From assembly GCA_030849065.1 (NCBI GenBank), contig JASAON010001647.1, positions 100,277 to 164,276 on the forward strand: DNA of 64,000 nucleotides, read 5' to 3'. The notes beneath the pieces are model-generated. The model worked only from the letters and a program-made list of their open reading frames with translations, was not told the DNA's origin and ran no database searches. A program made the position numbers and the translations under genes. Positions 36,434 through 47,081 of the stretch are shown one piece after another. Positions within the stretch are counted from its first letter, which is position 1. Each line of letters starts with the position of its first letter. This stretch comes from Jaenimonas drosophilae (lineage: Eukaryota; Euglenozoa; Kinetoplastea; Trypanosomatida; Trypanosomatidae).

Positions 36434-39400
36434 ATGAGTGAAGAGGTAGATCAAAACTCTGTACCTTCCGATCATGATGCTCGGTGGCAGGCACTGGAGG
36501 AACAGGTTCTTGATGCAGGAACCGAAGATCTGCCAGATGATATCCTGTCGCTTCGGCAGCCCCAAAAGAAAAAGGCACCAAAGAAAGCGAAGGCCCCCAG
36601 CACTAAAGTACCGAAGCCAAAGCAGCAGACTCTGAACCAAGCAATGAGTACCTCTGATATGGAACGTATATTCAGTTCATTTCACGGAAGAGAGTCCACT
36701 GAAGAAGATGCGATAGACGTTTCCAAGTTCTTGGTGGATGATGACAATGAAGATGACGAAGATGATGAAGTGAGCTACAACGCAAGTGACTACTTTTCTA
36801 CGCTGACTCTTCAGTCTACTGTTTCAGAGGAACCAGCATCTTTACCTTTACCCATTGCGCAGAAAGCTGCTCAGCACGACCAGTTCCTGCGCTTGGAGGA
36901 TGAGCAACTGACTTACAATGATGAAAAGAAGTCCGGGTTAAAGCTATCATCGAAGAAGCAGTCTGAAGGTGGTGCAACTTATTTGGCCGTGGCAAGCAAA
37001 AAGGAGTCGCTCCAAGTTGCAGCGAAAATCAGTCAGCCAAGTAACCTTGCGGCGGTCGCTGAGTCGTCTCCTCCAGGAGGAGATTTGGAAGGCCTCTTTT
37101 ACTGGATCGATGCGAAGGAGCAGTCCCATTTGTTTTCTGTTGATCCAGGATCAGTGTTTCTGTTTGGAAGAATGTACTCAGCAAAAGACGGGAAGCCTGG
37201 CTTTAAGTCTTGTTGCATTCGCATTCACAATGCTTATCGCTGTATGTTTCTTCAACCCAAGAAGGATTCGGCGCATGAAGATGTTGTGAAGGAGATCAAT
37301 GAGATCTGCCGAAGCCAAGGAGTACAGCAGCGGCGTGTCAAATTTGTGGAGCGATACTATGCATTTGGCGAATCTGCGGCTCCGTCCGACAAAAATTGGT
37401 GGGCGAAACTTAGGTATCCAGCCAAGTATCCACCTATTGCCCTGAAGGGACATTACCAACATGTGGACAGCATGGTTGGCGCAACGTCTTCACTGATAGA
37501 ATTGTTCCTCATTAAGCGGAAGCTCAAGGGTCCGGGATATCTGCGCATCCAAGACATGGTTCCAGCAACACAACGAATTTCTCATTGTGAGCTAGAGTTC
37601 ATCGTGGACTCGCCGAAGAAAGTTCGTGCAGATGAAGTGACTCGGCCACCACCACTCATGAACTTGGCCAGTGTACAGTTGCACGCTCAACTAGACAACA
37701 AGGGAGTGGCAAGTGAAATTGTCTGTGCGTGCATCTCCGTGTATCGGGACGTTAACGTGGATCAAACTATAAAGCATATCCCAGGGGAAATATATCTTGG
37801 TGTTCGCCCTGTGTACGCTGAGGCACCATTACCAGTGGGATTGGAATCCTATTGCAAGGGAATGGGACTTCCCGGAGTTCAGCGTTTTCAAAACGAAAGA
37901 GCCTTACTGATGTGGCTTGTTGCAAAGCTTGGAGCAATAGATGCGGATGTTCTAATTGGTCACAACTTTCTCGGGTATACAGTTGATGCGTTACTTCGTC
38001 GCTGCCAGGAGCTTAATGTTACTGGCTGGTCCACCATTGGCAGGTTGGATCTAAAAAACCTTCCCAGATTGGGCGCGTCGAACTCTGCAACATTGATCGT
38101 GGAGAAAGAGGCATGCACAGGGAGATTGGTCATGGATTCTTACACACTTGCGAGAGAGTACTTCAAAACTGTTAACTACAAGCTCGTTTCCCTTGCGGAA
38201 CAGATGGAGATAGAGGGTATTGCGAAAGGAACTTCTCAATTTGAACCTGGGACGAGCACAATGACCCCGGAAGACTTTCAGAGCGCTCAAAGTGTATTCG
38301 GGTGCCTCCTGCAAGTGTGCAACTGCACGACCCTCGCCACTGGTGTTATCTCTCACCTAGATATTGTCCGACTAACCAAACGGCTAACCACGATTGCGGG
38401 AAATTTGTGGAGTCGTACTCTTTATGGTGCTCGCTCAGAACGTATTGAATATTTGCTTCTGCACTCGTTTCATGACTTGAAGTTTATCACTCCTGATAAA
38501 AAGGGGTATGGGAGCAAGCGCTTCAGGGACGACGATGACGATGCTGAGGAAGGAAAGAGGAAGGCAAAATACCAAGGCGGAATGGTGTTGGACCCTAAAT
38601 GTGGCCTGTACTCCGACTATATCTTACTCCTGGACTTTAACTCCCTGTACCCGTCCCTGATTCAGGAGTTCAATATCTGCTTTACGACAGTGGATCGCTC
38701 AGGGGATGATGAAGCTAATATTCCACCTCCGGAAAGTTTGGTTTGCCGTACATGTAGCGCAGCTGGAGTGTCACCTCCCTGTCTCCACAAGTGTATTCTT
38801 CCCAAAGTCATCAAGGGACTTGTTGACAGTAGACGTGAGGTAAAGCGTCTAATGAAGGCAGAAACAGATCCGAACAGTTTGGCTCTTTTGGAGATTCGCC
38901 AAAAGGCTCTCAAGTTAACCGCTAATAGCATGTACGGATGCTTGGGATTTGAACATTCGCGTTTCCACGCCCAAAAGCTTGCCGAGCTCGTGACTCGACA
39001 GGGCCGTCTCGCACTACAAACGACGGTGGACCTTATTCCACAAATTAATCCATCACTTCGAGTGATCTATGGAGATACTGACTCTGTGATGATTCAAACT
39101 GGCATCAAGGACAATATCAAAGTGGTGAGAGACTTGGGCCTAGAACTCAAAGCAAAGATCAATCGACGCTACCAGAGTCTTGAGATTGATATCGACGGCG
39201 TTTTCAGAGCTATTCTACTTCTCAAAAAGAAGAAGTACGCAGCGCTCTCTGTAGTGGACTGGCAAGAGGAGGGGAAAACGTTCAAGAAGGAAGTGAAAGG
39301 TCTTGATATGGTAAGACGTGACTGGTGCCCGTTGTCGAAGCAGGTGAGCGATGCTGTTCTAAATCGTGTTCTTAATGCCGAAGGCGCCGAGGATATTTTG

Positions 39401-40411
39401 GATTACCTCATGCAGTACATGCGCAGTGTGGCGGATCACGTGCGTCAAGGTGATCAGTATACGCTCGATGACTTCGTCATTTCAAAGAGCCTCACAAAAG
39501 AACCCGAGTCGTACCAAGGCTCTTCCTTTCCACATGCTTCAGTTGCGTTGCGCATGCGCCAACGCAAGGAGCTGGTCCGTGTGGGAGATCTAATCCCCTA
39601 CGTAATATGCGACAGCGGAGACAAGCTCTGTGACCGAGCTTATCACGTGGAGGAGGTGCGCCGGAACACGTCCCTTCGGTTAGATGCAGAGTGGTACCTA
39701 AGCTCTCAGATTTTTCCGCCTGTGATGCGACTGTGTGAGCACATCCAGGGCTTCTCTAGCGTTCAGCTTGGCGAGGTCATGGGAGTTGCTTTCCACCAGA
39801 GTGCCAGGGCTGCGGGGACTGAGCAGAACGCAGATGACACCGATGACTTCAGTCACTGCGGGATGTTCAAGTGTAGAGACTTGACTGAGTGCTTTCCCGA
39901 GGCGCTGCTTCTGCAGGTCGTTTGCCCTCATTGCCTTCGCAAGACTCCCATTGACCCACACCGGCGAGTAGAGGCCGTGCTTGCTGACCGTGAGGCAGCA
40001 CCCGGCCCATTTGACCTCTATATCTGCACCAGCTGCAGCCGAAGCTTGGCTGTGGACTATGTGGCAAACTCCTTTACTCAGCTTTGCTACCAGCTGCTGC
40101 GTCAGTTTTATGAGTCTGGTGGGCGACCCGCGGCGGTACGTGCAGTCCGGTCGCAGATGACCTACTTCCGCGCACTCTTTGATGTCCCACATGCCCCAGG
40201 TTGCCCACGACGTGTGAAGGACGGACACTACCGTCGTGCACGGCGCTGTTTGGGTATTGACCGACGCCTGTACACCCTTGCTGAGGCGGCCGATCCTGAG
40301 ATTAAGGAGCGGTGTGACCCTGTTGACCCGGTGCATGCAGCCGCGGAGATGCTCTACAAGCGTATTGATCATTTGTTCGTTAATTTAGATGCTCTCTTCT
40401 CCAAGGATTGA
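36434..40411 (+). CDS. POLA1: DNA polymerase alpha catalytic subunit
   Basis: B-family replicative polymerase that extends primase primers, 1325 residues. Order of landmarks: an acidic, Lys-rich N-terminal region; the degenerate exonuclease-like domain without obvious catalytic acids (DADVLIGHNFLGYTVDALL near residue 505); motif A, DFNSLYPSLIQEFNICF near residue 733; motif B, KLTANSMYGCLGF near residue 827; motif C, YGDTDSV near residue 879. The C-terminal domain carries two Cys clusters (CPHCLRKTP ... CTSCSRSL and CPRR region) that bind metal and the B subunit. LDFNSLYP followed by IQEFNICF identifies alpha rather than delta or epsilon. Only 135 bases separate it from ERO1. Codon use becomes more GC-rich over the last 200 codons. 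Confidence 0.96.
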   Translation: MSEEVDQNSVPSDHDARWQALEEQVLDAGTEDLPDDILSLRQPQKKKAPKKAKAPSTKVPKPKQQTLNQAMSTSDMERIFSSFHGRESTEEDAIDVSKFLVDDDNEDDEDDEVSYNASDYFSTLTLQSTVSEEPASLPLPIAQKAAQHDQFLRLEDEQLTYNDEKKSGLKLSSKKQSEGGATYLAVASKKESLQVAAKISQPSNLAAVAESSPPGGDLEGLFYWIDAKEQSHLFSVDPGSVFLFGRMYSAKDGKPGFKSCCIRIHNAYRCMFLQPKKDSAHEDVVKEINEICRSQGVQQRRVKFVERYYAFGESAAPSDKNWWAKLRYPAKYPPIALKGHYQHVDSMVGATSSLIELFLIKRKLKGPGYLRIQDMVPATQRISHCELEFIVDSPKKVRADEVTRPPPLMNLASVQLHAQLDNKGVASEIVCACISVYRDVNVDQTIKHIPGEIYLGVRPVYAEAPLPVGLESYCKGMGLPGVQRFQNERALLMWLVAKLGAIDADVLIGHNFLGYTVDALLRRCQELNVTGWSTIGRLDLKNLPRLGASNSATLIVEKEACTGRLVMDSYTLAREYFKTVNYKLVSLAEQMEIEGIAKGTSQFEPGTSTMTPEDFQSAQSVFGCLLQVCNCTTLATGVISHLDIVRLTKRLTTIAGNLWSRTLYGARSERIEYLLLHSFHDLKFITPDKKGYGSKRFRDDDDDAEEGKRKAKYQGGMVLDPKCGLYSDYILLLDFNSLYPSLIQEFNICFTTVDRSGDDEANIPPPESLVCRTCSAAGVSPPCLHKCILPKVIKGLVDSRREVKRLMKAETDPNSLALLEIRQKALKLTANSMYGCLGFEHSRFHAQKLAELVTRQGRLALQTTVDLIPQINPSLRVIYGDTDSVMIQTGIKDNIKVVRDLGLELKAKINRRYQSLEIDIDGVFRAILLLKKKKYAALSVVDWQEEGKTFKKEVKGLDMVRRDWCPLSKQVSDAVLNRVLNAEGAEDILDYLMQYMRSVADHVRQGDQYTLDDFVISKSLTKEPESYQGSSFPHASVALRMRQRKELVRVGDLIPYVICDSGDKLCDRAYHVEEVRRNTSLRLDAEWYLSSQIFPPVMRLCEHIQGFSSVQLGEVMGVAFHQSARAAGTEQNADDTDDFSHCGMFKCRDLTECFPEALLLQVVCPHCLRKTPIDPHRRVEAVLADREAAPGPFDLYICTSCSRSLAVDYVANSFTQLCYQLLRQFYESGGRPAAVRAVRSQMTYFRALFDVPHAPGCPRRVKDGHYRRARRCLGIDRRLYTLAEAADPEIKERCDPVDPVHAAAEMLYKRIDHLFVNLDALFSKD

Positions 40412-40825
40412 CGAGGGCAACTTATAGATTGAACCGTGGAATTATGTAGGGGGCGGGTGTAAGAAGGCAAGACTCCCATTTCTTCCCCCTCACTTTCCAC
40501 CAGCCTAGCAGACGCGCGTGAGCTGCTTCATTCATAGACAAACTTGTGGTGCCCTTCTCATATCGAAGCTTCGCTTCATGTTGCCTCTTCACTCAAACAA
40601 TTGGTGTTGGACTGACTGAGGTCTGTATGAGTCAATCATTTTCTCTTCCTTCGCTTCTCTATATGCTGCTTCCCAACACCATAGCTAGCCAGTAGAGTAT
40701 AAGGTCCTCCTCTCTTGAGGCCCTAGTACATCCTTGGCCCGCACCACAGCTGCGTGACCAAGTACGAGAGCTTTACTTTAGCCACTTCTCATATCCATAC
40801 ACACGCCCACGCATTAGCCATCACA
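40412..40825 (+). promoter_or_regulatory. Intergenic region with trans-splice signal for CFAP57
   Basis: The gap holds a pyrimidine tract at about 40639-40660 (TTTTCTCTTCCTTCGCTTCTCTAT), followed by candidate acceptors TAG and CAG between 40682 and 40692. The CFAP57 ATG is at 40826. An open frame extends upstream to 40754 only by way of a GTG codon. Acceptor use is inferred from sequence alone. Confidence 0.5.
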
Positions 40826-43800
40826 ATGTCCAGTCAGGCGCCGAAAATGATTGAGCGCCGCATGGTGTTTGGCGTGCGGGAGGATGTTCGCGATGGCATG
40901 CACTACTTCGATGAGAACAATGTAGTGTGGGTTGCTGGCAAGAGCCTGGTGCTGCTCGATACGCAACTCGGCACGCAGCAGTTGATTCCCTGCTCCCCCA
41001 CCTGTGAGTCAGTGACCTCCATGACCCTCAGCAGCAATCGGTGTGTCCTTGCCGTCGCAGAGAGTGGCAAGACGGCCGCGATCGTCATTTATCTCTACGA
41101 CCCCACCGCCACACCACGCCTCAAGCGCAAGAAGGTCCTTCAGAACCCCGATTTGGGTTCCACCGAGTACGTCTCCCTCTCCTTCTCCCACAACGGGAAG
41201 TACCTCATCTCTCTTGGCGGCTTCCCCGAGTGGAAGCTGGTATACTGGAGTGTGGAAAAGATGAAGATGATGGCAAGTTGCCCCGCCGTGGACAACCCCC
41301 TCACCATCAAAGACAACCGCCACTTCAACCACTGCACCGTCTCCCCGAATGACGCCAACCTCTTCTGCGTCTCGGGCATTGGTTGCGTCAAGTTCTTCAA
41401 GCTGATGGACAACCACATTTTCCCCACACCAGGTGGGCTGGCGGAGGAAGGAACCCACTACCTCTCTCATGTGTGGATCGCCGCCGAACCATGCTCCCTC
41501 ATAGCCTCCACTTCCAACGGTGATTTGCTGCTCTTTGAGAATCTCGAGTACCGCTACCCGTTGCCACTCTCCCCATCAGATGGCTTGAGCATCAACTCCC
41601 TCATCAGCTATAGCAAGGGCTTCGTCTGTGGTGGAGACATGGGTCTCATCACCATCTTTGAGCGAACTGACAACAAGGAGATGTACCGCAAGGTCCGTAC
41701 CTTCCGCTTCAACGTGGATGGCGAGATCAACGCGCAGCAGAGCACCGAGATTCCAGTCATTTTGGCCTTTAGCGTGACCCCACCCCCCGCAGAGGAGTTC
41801 CTCGGTTTTATGACGAGCACGAAGCAGCTCTACTGCTTCAACCTCCCGAACGCCGACTTCACCAAGGCCGAGGACATGGTGTTCCACCCCATTGGCCAGC
41901 CCTTCCACTCCGGCCCCATCACCGGGGTGGATACCTGCGCGCAGCGTTCGCTCATCGTCACGGCAGGACGTGATCGGTGCATCTTCTTGTGGAACAGCAT
42001 CACCAATGCGGTGGAGATGCGCAAGAAGTTTGCATCGGAGATTTTGAGCGTGGCAATCCACCCATCTGGTTTTCACCTTCTTGTTGGATTTGCGGATGGA
42101 CTCAAGCTCCTCAACGTCTACGACAAGGAGCTCTGCGAGTTCAAGAACATTGGCATCCGCTCCTGCTCCGCGTGCTGTTTCAGCAATGGAGGCCAGTACT
42201 TCGCTGCAATGCACAGTACCACGATCCATGTTTATTATACCTACACCGGCGACCTCCTCGGCCACCTTCGCGGCCACAATGGAAAGGTGAAGAGCCTCTA
42301 CTTTGTCGGTCCAGATGATACCCGACTCATCTCCACAGGAACTGATGGTGCCGTCTATGAGTTCAGCCTCACGGACTTCCACAAGGTCAATGACAACGTC
42401 ATGAAGGCTGTCACGTACAATTGTGGTGTAGCAGACATTGGCACCGTCTGGGCAGCCGGCAATGATCGCAAACTTCGCCAGATTGAGCGCACGCGTTTGC
42501 AGAATTCGGTGGAGTACGACATGGTGAATGCCTCCATCACCTCCATGACCATCAGCCAAAAGATGAAGCTCCTCTTTGGTGGGTGCGAGGATGGCACGGT
42601 GAGGGTCTTCAACGCCTACCTCGGCGAGAAGTTCAATTCCGACAAGGATGGCGGCAGTGTCAGTGGAAGCATCACGATTGAGGCGCACAGCACACACAGT
42701 GGGCCCGTCACGCGTCTGTGCATGACCTACGACGAAAACATGGTCATCAGCGTGGGTGAGGATGGTGTAGTGGTGTTCTGGGACGTCGTGGCCCCACACC
42801 GCGCCCTCAACAAGGAGATTGAGTACTCCACGGAGCTCTTGATGGATCGTCGTGACTTGGTGGCCACCGCCAACCTCGTGGGCTCCTTGTCCAGCCAAGT
42901 AGGAGACCTGAAGCAGCGCATGATTCAACAGCAGCTGAAGCGGGAGCGCATGCATGAGGAACAAATGGCCAAGTTAGAGCGTGAGTACTGCGAGGAGATT
43001 GCCAAGCAGAAGCTGCAGATTGACTCGCTGGAGTCGGAGAAGAATGAGCAGGCCATTCGCTTCACCGAGTTCATGGCGGAGCTCGACGGCAAGAGCCACA
43101 AGGCGATGGAACAGACCAACGACGACTACACGTCCAAGATTGACTCTCTCCGCAGCCGCGCGGAGCAACTGCGCAAGCTCATCGATGAGCGCCGTCACGA
43201 CTATGAAGGTAAGGTGTCGGAGCTCCGCAAAGGTGCGGCCAACTACACCGCCACCTCCAAGGAGAGGCAGCAGGCTGCCCTCCTCGCGATGGATGATGAT
43301 CATCACCGTTTGGTGGATGAGAAGGAACGCCACGAGGAGCAGACAGAGCTCATGTGCCAGTGGATTGAGGAGGACAATGATGTTGAGATCATCAAGGAGA
43401 AGGAGTGCTACGAAAAGCGCCGGCGTGAGCAGGAGGATGAGCTGGGCTCCCTCCAGGCCGCCAACAACGCCATGATCTCCAAGGAGAACCTCAACCGGGC
43501 AGATTTAGAAGCCAAGATGGCCGACGTGACGGAGAAGCTCCGCCAACAGACGACGATCGAGTCTCAGATTGAGGCGGCCAAGCGTGATATCGAGGCCCTG
43601 ACCAATGAGCTGCGCGAACGTGGTGAGACCATCTCCGAGAAGGACCGTCGTGTGCACGACCTCAAGAAGAAGAATCAGGAGCTCGAGAAGTTCAAGTTTG
43701 TGCTCGAGTACAAGATTCGCGAGCTACGTGCGCAGATTGACCCACGTGATGTGGAGATCAAGGCGGCCAAGGAGAAGCTGACCCACATGGAAACCGAGAC

Positions 43801-44434
43801 GGAGCAGTATCAAAAGAGCAATGAAAACTTGGTCCTGCAGATCCGCAACCTGCGCCAGAAGCGAGCTGGCCAACAGAAAGAGCTTGATGCCCTTCTTGGC
43901 AAGATGCGTCAGGGTGACGAGTTCCAATCGCGTCTGTGGACGGAGCTCAGTGATGTGTATGAGGAGATCAAGAATCACCGACGTCTCAAGGAGATGGCCA
44001 AGGCCTTGTTTGATAAGTACGCCTCGGAAAAACCGCCCCGCGTGACGCCCAAGGCCCTCACCTCCCGCACCGCGATGGATGAGATGCGCGACTACCACCG
44101 CGAGCGTGGCCACCTCGAGCGCAACCTCGCCGGCCTGAAGAAGAAGGTCACGAAGGATGCGGAGAACAGCCGCAGTGACAAGAACCGCATCACCGCCGAG
44201 AACGTCATCTTGGTACGTGAGATCAACGACCTTAGGAAGGAGGCACGTACCTTGGCGGCACGGGCTGGTGTGCTTCGTGAGACGGACCCGGCGGGTGTAT
44301 CGCCCTACGAGGAGGAGTACAGCCGCGAGCTGGAGGTGCAGAAGGCGGAGATTGCGCGCCTGCGCGACTTGGCCAATAGTATGGAGGACTCCCTCAAGGC
44401 CAAGGGCCTACCTCTGCCTACCTCCATGGATTAA
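40826..44434 (+). CDS. CFAP57: Cilia and flagella associated protein 57 (WD repeats plus coiled coil)
   Basis: Axonemal protein whose relatives help tether inner-arm dyneins. From the ATG at 40826 the product is 1202 residues. The first 650 or so form two beta-propellers. Recognisable pieces include LVLLDTQLGTQQLIPC, SLSFSHNGKYLISLGGFPEWKLVYW, RDRCIFLWN, and MTYDENMVISVGEDGVVVFWDV. The remaining 500 residues are nearly unbroken coiled coil (for example LKQRMIQQQLKRERMHEEQM, then EREYCEEIAKQKLQIDSLE) ending LPLPTSMD. This order and the RIGHTWARD size match CFAP57/WDR65. The methionine chosen starts MSSQAPKMIERRMVFG, where family similarity begins. Codon bias is strong for C or G at third positions, suggesting high expression, as for many axonemal genes. 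Confidence 0.9.
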   Translation: MSSQAPKMIERRMVFGVREDVRDGMHYFDENNVVWVAGKSLVLLDTQLGTQQLIPCSPTCESVTSMTLSSNRCVLAVAESGKTAAIVIYLYDPTATPRLKRKKVLQNPDLGSTEYVSLSFSHNGKYLISLGGFPEWKLVYWSVEKMKMMASCPAVDNPLTIKDNRHFNHCTVSPNDANLFCVSGIGCVKFFKLMDNHIFPTPGGLAEEGTHYLSHVWIAAEPCSLIASTSNGDLLLFENLEYRYPLPLSPSDGLSINSLISYSKGFVCGGDMGLITIFERTDNKEMYRKVRTFRFNVDGEINAQQSTEIPVILAFSVTPPPAEEFLGFMTSTKQLYCFNLPNADFTKAEDMVFHPIGQPFHSGPITGVDTCAQRSLIVTAGRDRCIFLWNSITNAVEMRKKFASEILSVAIHPSGFHLLVGFADGLKLLNVYDKELCEFKNIGIRSCSACCFSNGGQYFAAMHSTTIHVYYTYTGDLLGHLRGHNGKVKSLYFVGPDDTRLISTGTDGAVYEFSLTDFHKVNDNVMKAVTYNCGVADIGTVWAAGNDRKLRQIERTRLQNSVEYDMVNASITSMTISQKMKLLFGGCEDGTVRVFNAYLGEKFNSDKDGGSVSGSITIEAHSTHSGPVTRLCMTYDENMVISVGEDGVVVFWDVVAPHRALNKEIEYSTELLMDRRDLVATANLVGSLSSQVGDLKQRMIQQQLKRERMHEEQMAKLEREYCEEIAKQKLQIDSLESEKNEQAIRFTEFMAELDGKSHKAMEQTNDDYTSKIDSLRSRAEQLRKLIDERRHDYEGKVSELRKGAANYTATSKERQQAALLAMDDDHHRLVDEKERHEEQTELMCQWIEEDNDVEIIKEKECYEKRRREQEDELGSLQAANNAMISKENLNRADLEAKMADVTEKLRQQTTIESQIEAAKRDIEALTNELRERGETISEKDRRVHDLKKKNQELEKFKFVLEYKIRELRAQIDPRDVEIKAAKEKLTHMETETEQYQKSNENLVLQIRNLRQKRAGQQKELDALLGKMRQGDEFQSRLWTELSDVYEEIKNHRRLKEMAKALFDKYASEKPPRVTPKALTSRTAMDEMRDYHRERGHLERNLAGLKKKVTKDAENSRSDKNRITAENVILVREINDLRKEARTLAARAGVLRETDPAGVSPYEEEYSRELEVQKAEIARLRDLANSMEDSLKAKGLPLPTSMD

Positions 44435-44766
44435 GCGGAGAGGTTCCATGAGAGGTGATTTTTGTGGATGTAAATGAATGATTGATCAAGATGGATGCGT
44501 GCGATGCATTTTTTGTATCTCTTCGTCGCGGAATACGTGACCATGGTGATAGACAAGAAACAGAGAAAATAGCTGAGCATGTACGCACCTCCTCACGTCA
44601 TTGTTGGGGAGGGGGAGGTGCGCTGAGCGCATAGTGGTGCGGCTTTTTGCAGATATCGAATCTTCTTCTTTTCTTCTCCCTTCTTGTGTTTTGCTCTTGT
44701 AACGGCGCATACCCAAGTCTTTATTCTAGTTTCAGCGGAGTGTGTGTGTGTGTGTGCGTGTTTTGG
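44435..44766 (+). repeat. Intergenic region with pyrimidine tract and (TG)n run
   Basis: This gap contains a T/C-rich tract at 44665-44690, an AG near 44733-44739, and a TG run at about 44740-44756. The PPR-like gene starts ten bases after the TG run, so the run would lie in its short 5' leader. Confidence 0.55.
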
Positions 44767-46854
44767 ATGTTTTCCCACTCCCACACATCTCGTTGCTTCG
44801 CGCAGCTCGCTATTCATGCGGCCTCCGCCTACGTACGTTTGCAACAGCAGCAGGAGGAGGAGCTCGCTCCGGACTCCATGGCATCCACCACCACCTCCTC
44901 CGCCTCCACGGTGTTGTGGTTTGACGATACCGCCGCCGCCGCCGCCGCCCATGCGAATCATATCGCCAGTGATGCTTACAAGGAGCTCCATCGCCCCGCC
45001 TTGACCACCTCCGCAATGGGCCTCTTTGGCGGTGAGCCGGGCTTTGAAAAGTCTCACCGTGTGTGGGTTGATCCAGATCGCCCGCACATGAAACACATGT
45101 ACAACCAAACGGCCCTCGCCAAGAATCTGCGCTACGCCCGCTATGGATACTTCAAGCGCGATATGCATCTTCTTGACGTGGAGAAGCTCATCCGTCATGC
45201 ACGTCTGCTACCCACGCCCAATCGTTTGCTCGGCGACTTCTTGTATCAACGGGTGCCCCTGCCTGACCGCAGCTGTGCCGCTTTCTTGCGCTACCAGCGT
45301 GAGCAGATTGAGATGCTGGAGCCGTGGCGCCGAACGACGAGTTTGGGTTGTGCGGAGGAAATGTTTGAACGCATGGCCGTCACGAACCTCCCGCCCGTGG
45401 AGGTTGGGGTTCGAGCACACGCAGAGATGATTCGCTGCTGCGCACTGTGCAAGGAGTGGAGGAAAGGATGGGAGGTCTACGCCGAGCGTGCGCGGGAGAT
45501 GGAGGAGGCCAACCCAGAGGGGGCGGAGCTCACTACAGAATTTTTCGATGCGGTGATGGAGCTCTGCGTCGCCTGCGAGCGCCATGAGGAGGGCCTCCAA
45601 GTCATGCGCGAGGTGATTGAGCGTCACCTTCGCCCTCTGCCGAGTATTCTGAATAAGGCCATGATTCTTGTTTCGATTGCTGCGGAGAAGACGTCCGCCT
45701 CCATCAGCACCAACGCAACCGCGCCAGAAGAAGAAGCAGATGTCGCTCAGTCACCATGCTCATCTTCATCACCCAACTCCATGAAGGATGATGTAGCAAC
45801 TGCATCAAGCAATGTAATGCAGCAGGGCGTGGATTTATGGACCCTCTACGACTTTTATCATCTTCAACGCACCACCGATTCAGTGGAGGCATACATGCGC
45901 ATGTGCGGCATGCTCAACCGCCCCGATTTGTGCATGACGGCGCTACAGACCGCCGATGCTGCCGGTATCCGTCTCAATCTGGCATGCTTGCATTGGCTCT
46001 GCTTCGCGCTCCGTACGATTCCCAACATGGCCAACTACCTGATGGAGCTCCTCTCCAGCCTTCGCGCACGTGGCCTGACGCCAGACTACCTCTTGTTTGA
46101 GATGTTGATGCTCTACGCCGCTATGCAAAAGGATGGAGAGTTGGCCGTGGCCATTTACCAACAATATTGGCATCCATCAGAGGTGCACCCAACACCCGAG
46201 GCGGTGCTGCTCCTGCTTCAAGCATGTGCCTACTCCACCGATCCATCGGTGGCGATGATCACGGCAGCCAGCGAGCTGATGGAGCGTCTGGAGAAGCAGG
46301 GCTCCGCGGTGGATCTCCGCAGCGAGATGTTCAACGCCTTCCTTGACCTCACCGCCGCCTGTGGTGCCATCAGCACCGCCTACAGCAGCTTGAAGAAGCT
46401 GGTGCAGTTGGGTATTCCCCTCTCCACACGGCAGCTCAACTCCCTTCTCATGGCGAATGCCAACGCGACGGAGCTGAATGGCTCACGTGCCATGACGGAG
46501 GAGCTCGTCGAGCTCTTCCAGATGCTACAGGTGGCCTCTAATGCGGATACGTTGGATATGCTGGAGCACTGCATCTCTGCCTATGGTGAGAGCGACAAGA
46601 TTCAAGCATTTGCGGCGCACTGCCACGACGTTGCATCTTCCTCCAACACGGTAAAGGAGGATGCCGAGATGGCCGTGCGTGAGGTACCTCCGCACCGACT
46701 TCGACGGCTGCAAACAGCGTGGAATCTGCGTCCACGGGATATCGCTCTGCGCCGGCATGGCCAATCGGGCAGCACGCGACCTGCCGCAGATGTTGGCAGC
46801 ATGATTGGCAGCATCATTCCATTTGGACGATCTCCAGGAGAGCGCAACGTGTAG
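44767..46854 (+). CDS. PPR-like helical repeat protein, probably mitochondrial
   Basis: From the ATG at 44767 the product is 695 residues. The start MFSHSHTSRCFAQLAIHAAS is basic and free of acidic residues, fitting a mitochondrial presequence. The open frame upstream reads through a TG repeat from a TTG codon and is not used. The body is a chain of paired helices of about 35 residues, for example EVGVRAHAEMIRCCALCKEW, TTEFFDAVMELCVACERHEE, TPDYLLFEMLMLYAAMQKDG and SEMFNAFLDLTAACGAIS. This is typical of pentatricopeptide or related alpha-helical repeats. A Ser/Asn-rich insert interrupts it near residue 340. Kinetoplastid mitochondria use many such proteins in RNA processing and in the mitoribosome; a role there is inference. 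Poly-Ala (AAAAAA) follows an LWFDD motif near residue 55. Confidence 0.7.
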   Translation: MFSHSHTSRCFAQLAIHAASAYVRLQQQQEEELAPDSMASTTTSSASTVLWFDDTAAAAAAHANHIASDAYKELHRPALTTSAMGLFGGEPGFEKSHRVWVDPDRPHMKHMYNQTALAKNLRYARYGYFKRDMHLLDVEKLIRHARLLPTPNRLLGDFLYQRVPLPDRSCAAFLRYQREQIEMLEPWRRTTSLGCAEEMFERMAVTNLPPVEVGVRAHAEMIRCCALCKEWRKGWEVYAERAREMEEANPEGAELTTEFFDAVMELCVACERHEEGLQVMREVIERHLRPLPSILNKAMILVSIAAEKTSASISTNATAPEEEADVAQSPCSSSSPNSMKDDVATASSNVMQQGVDLWTLYDFYHLQRTTDSVEAYMRMCGMLNRPDLCMTALQTADAAGIRLNLACLHWLCFALRTIPNMANYLMELLSSLRARGLTPDYLLFEMLMLYAAMQKDGELAVAIYQQYWHPSEVHPTPEAVLLLLQACAYSTDPSVAMITAASELMERLEKQGSAVDLRSEMFNAFLDLTAACGAISTAYSSLKKLVQLGIPLSTRQLNSLLMANANATELNGSRAMTEELVELFQMLQVASNADTLDMLEHCISAYGESDKIQAFAAHCHDVASSSNTVKEDAEMAVREVPPHRLRRLQTAWNLRPRDIALRRHGQSGSTRPAADVGSMIGSIIPFGRSPGERNV

Positions 46855-47081
46855 GTCCACGGCGTAAGCGTCATTCTTCACTCCACATTCTCTAATAACC
46901 AAAAAAAAACTACCCCGTTGATGCTACTCCTCTCTTTATGCGTGGTATGATGTATGATGCACTCCATCACCAACACCCTCCTCTTCTCCAACCATCTTCC
47001 GTAGGCTACGAGTAGCAATCCAACACTCTCTGGTGTTTCTCCGTGTGTGTGTGTGTGTGTGTGCTCGGTGTATGTGTATGC

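Noticed and set aside
41576..42964. 462-codon open frame antisense to CFAP57
   Set aside because: It is the complement of strongly codon-biased coding sequence with convincing WD repeats on the plus strand; the His- and Val-rich product is typical of such antisense frames.
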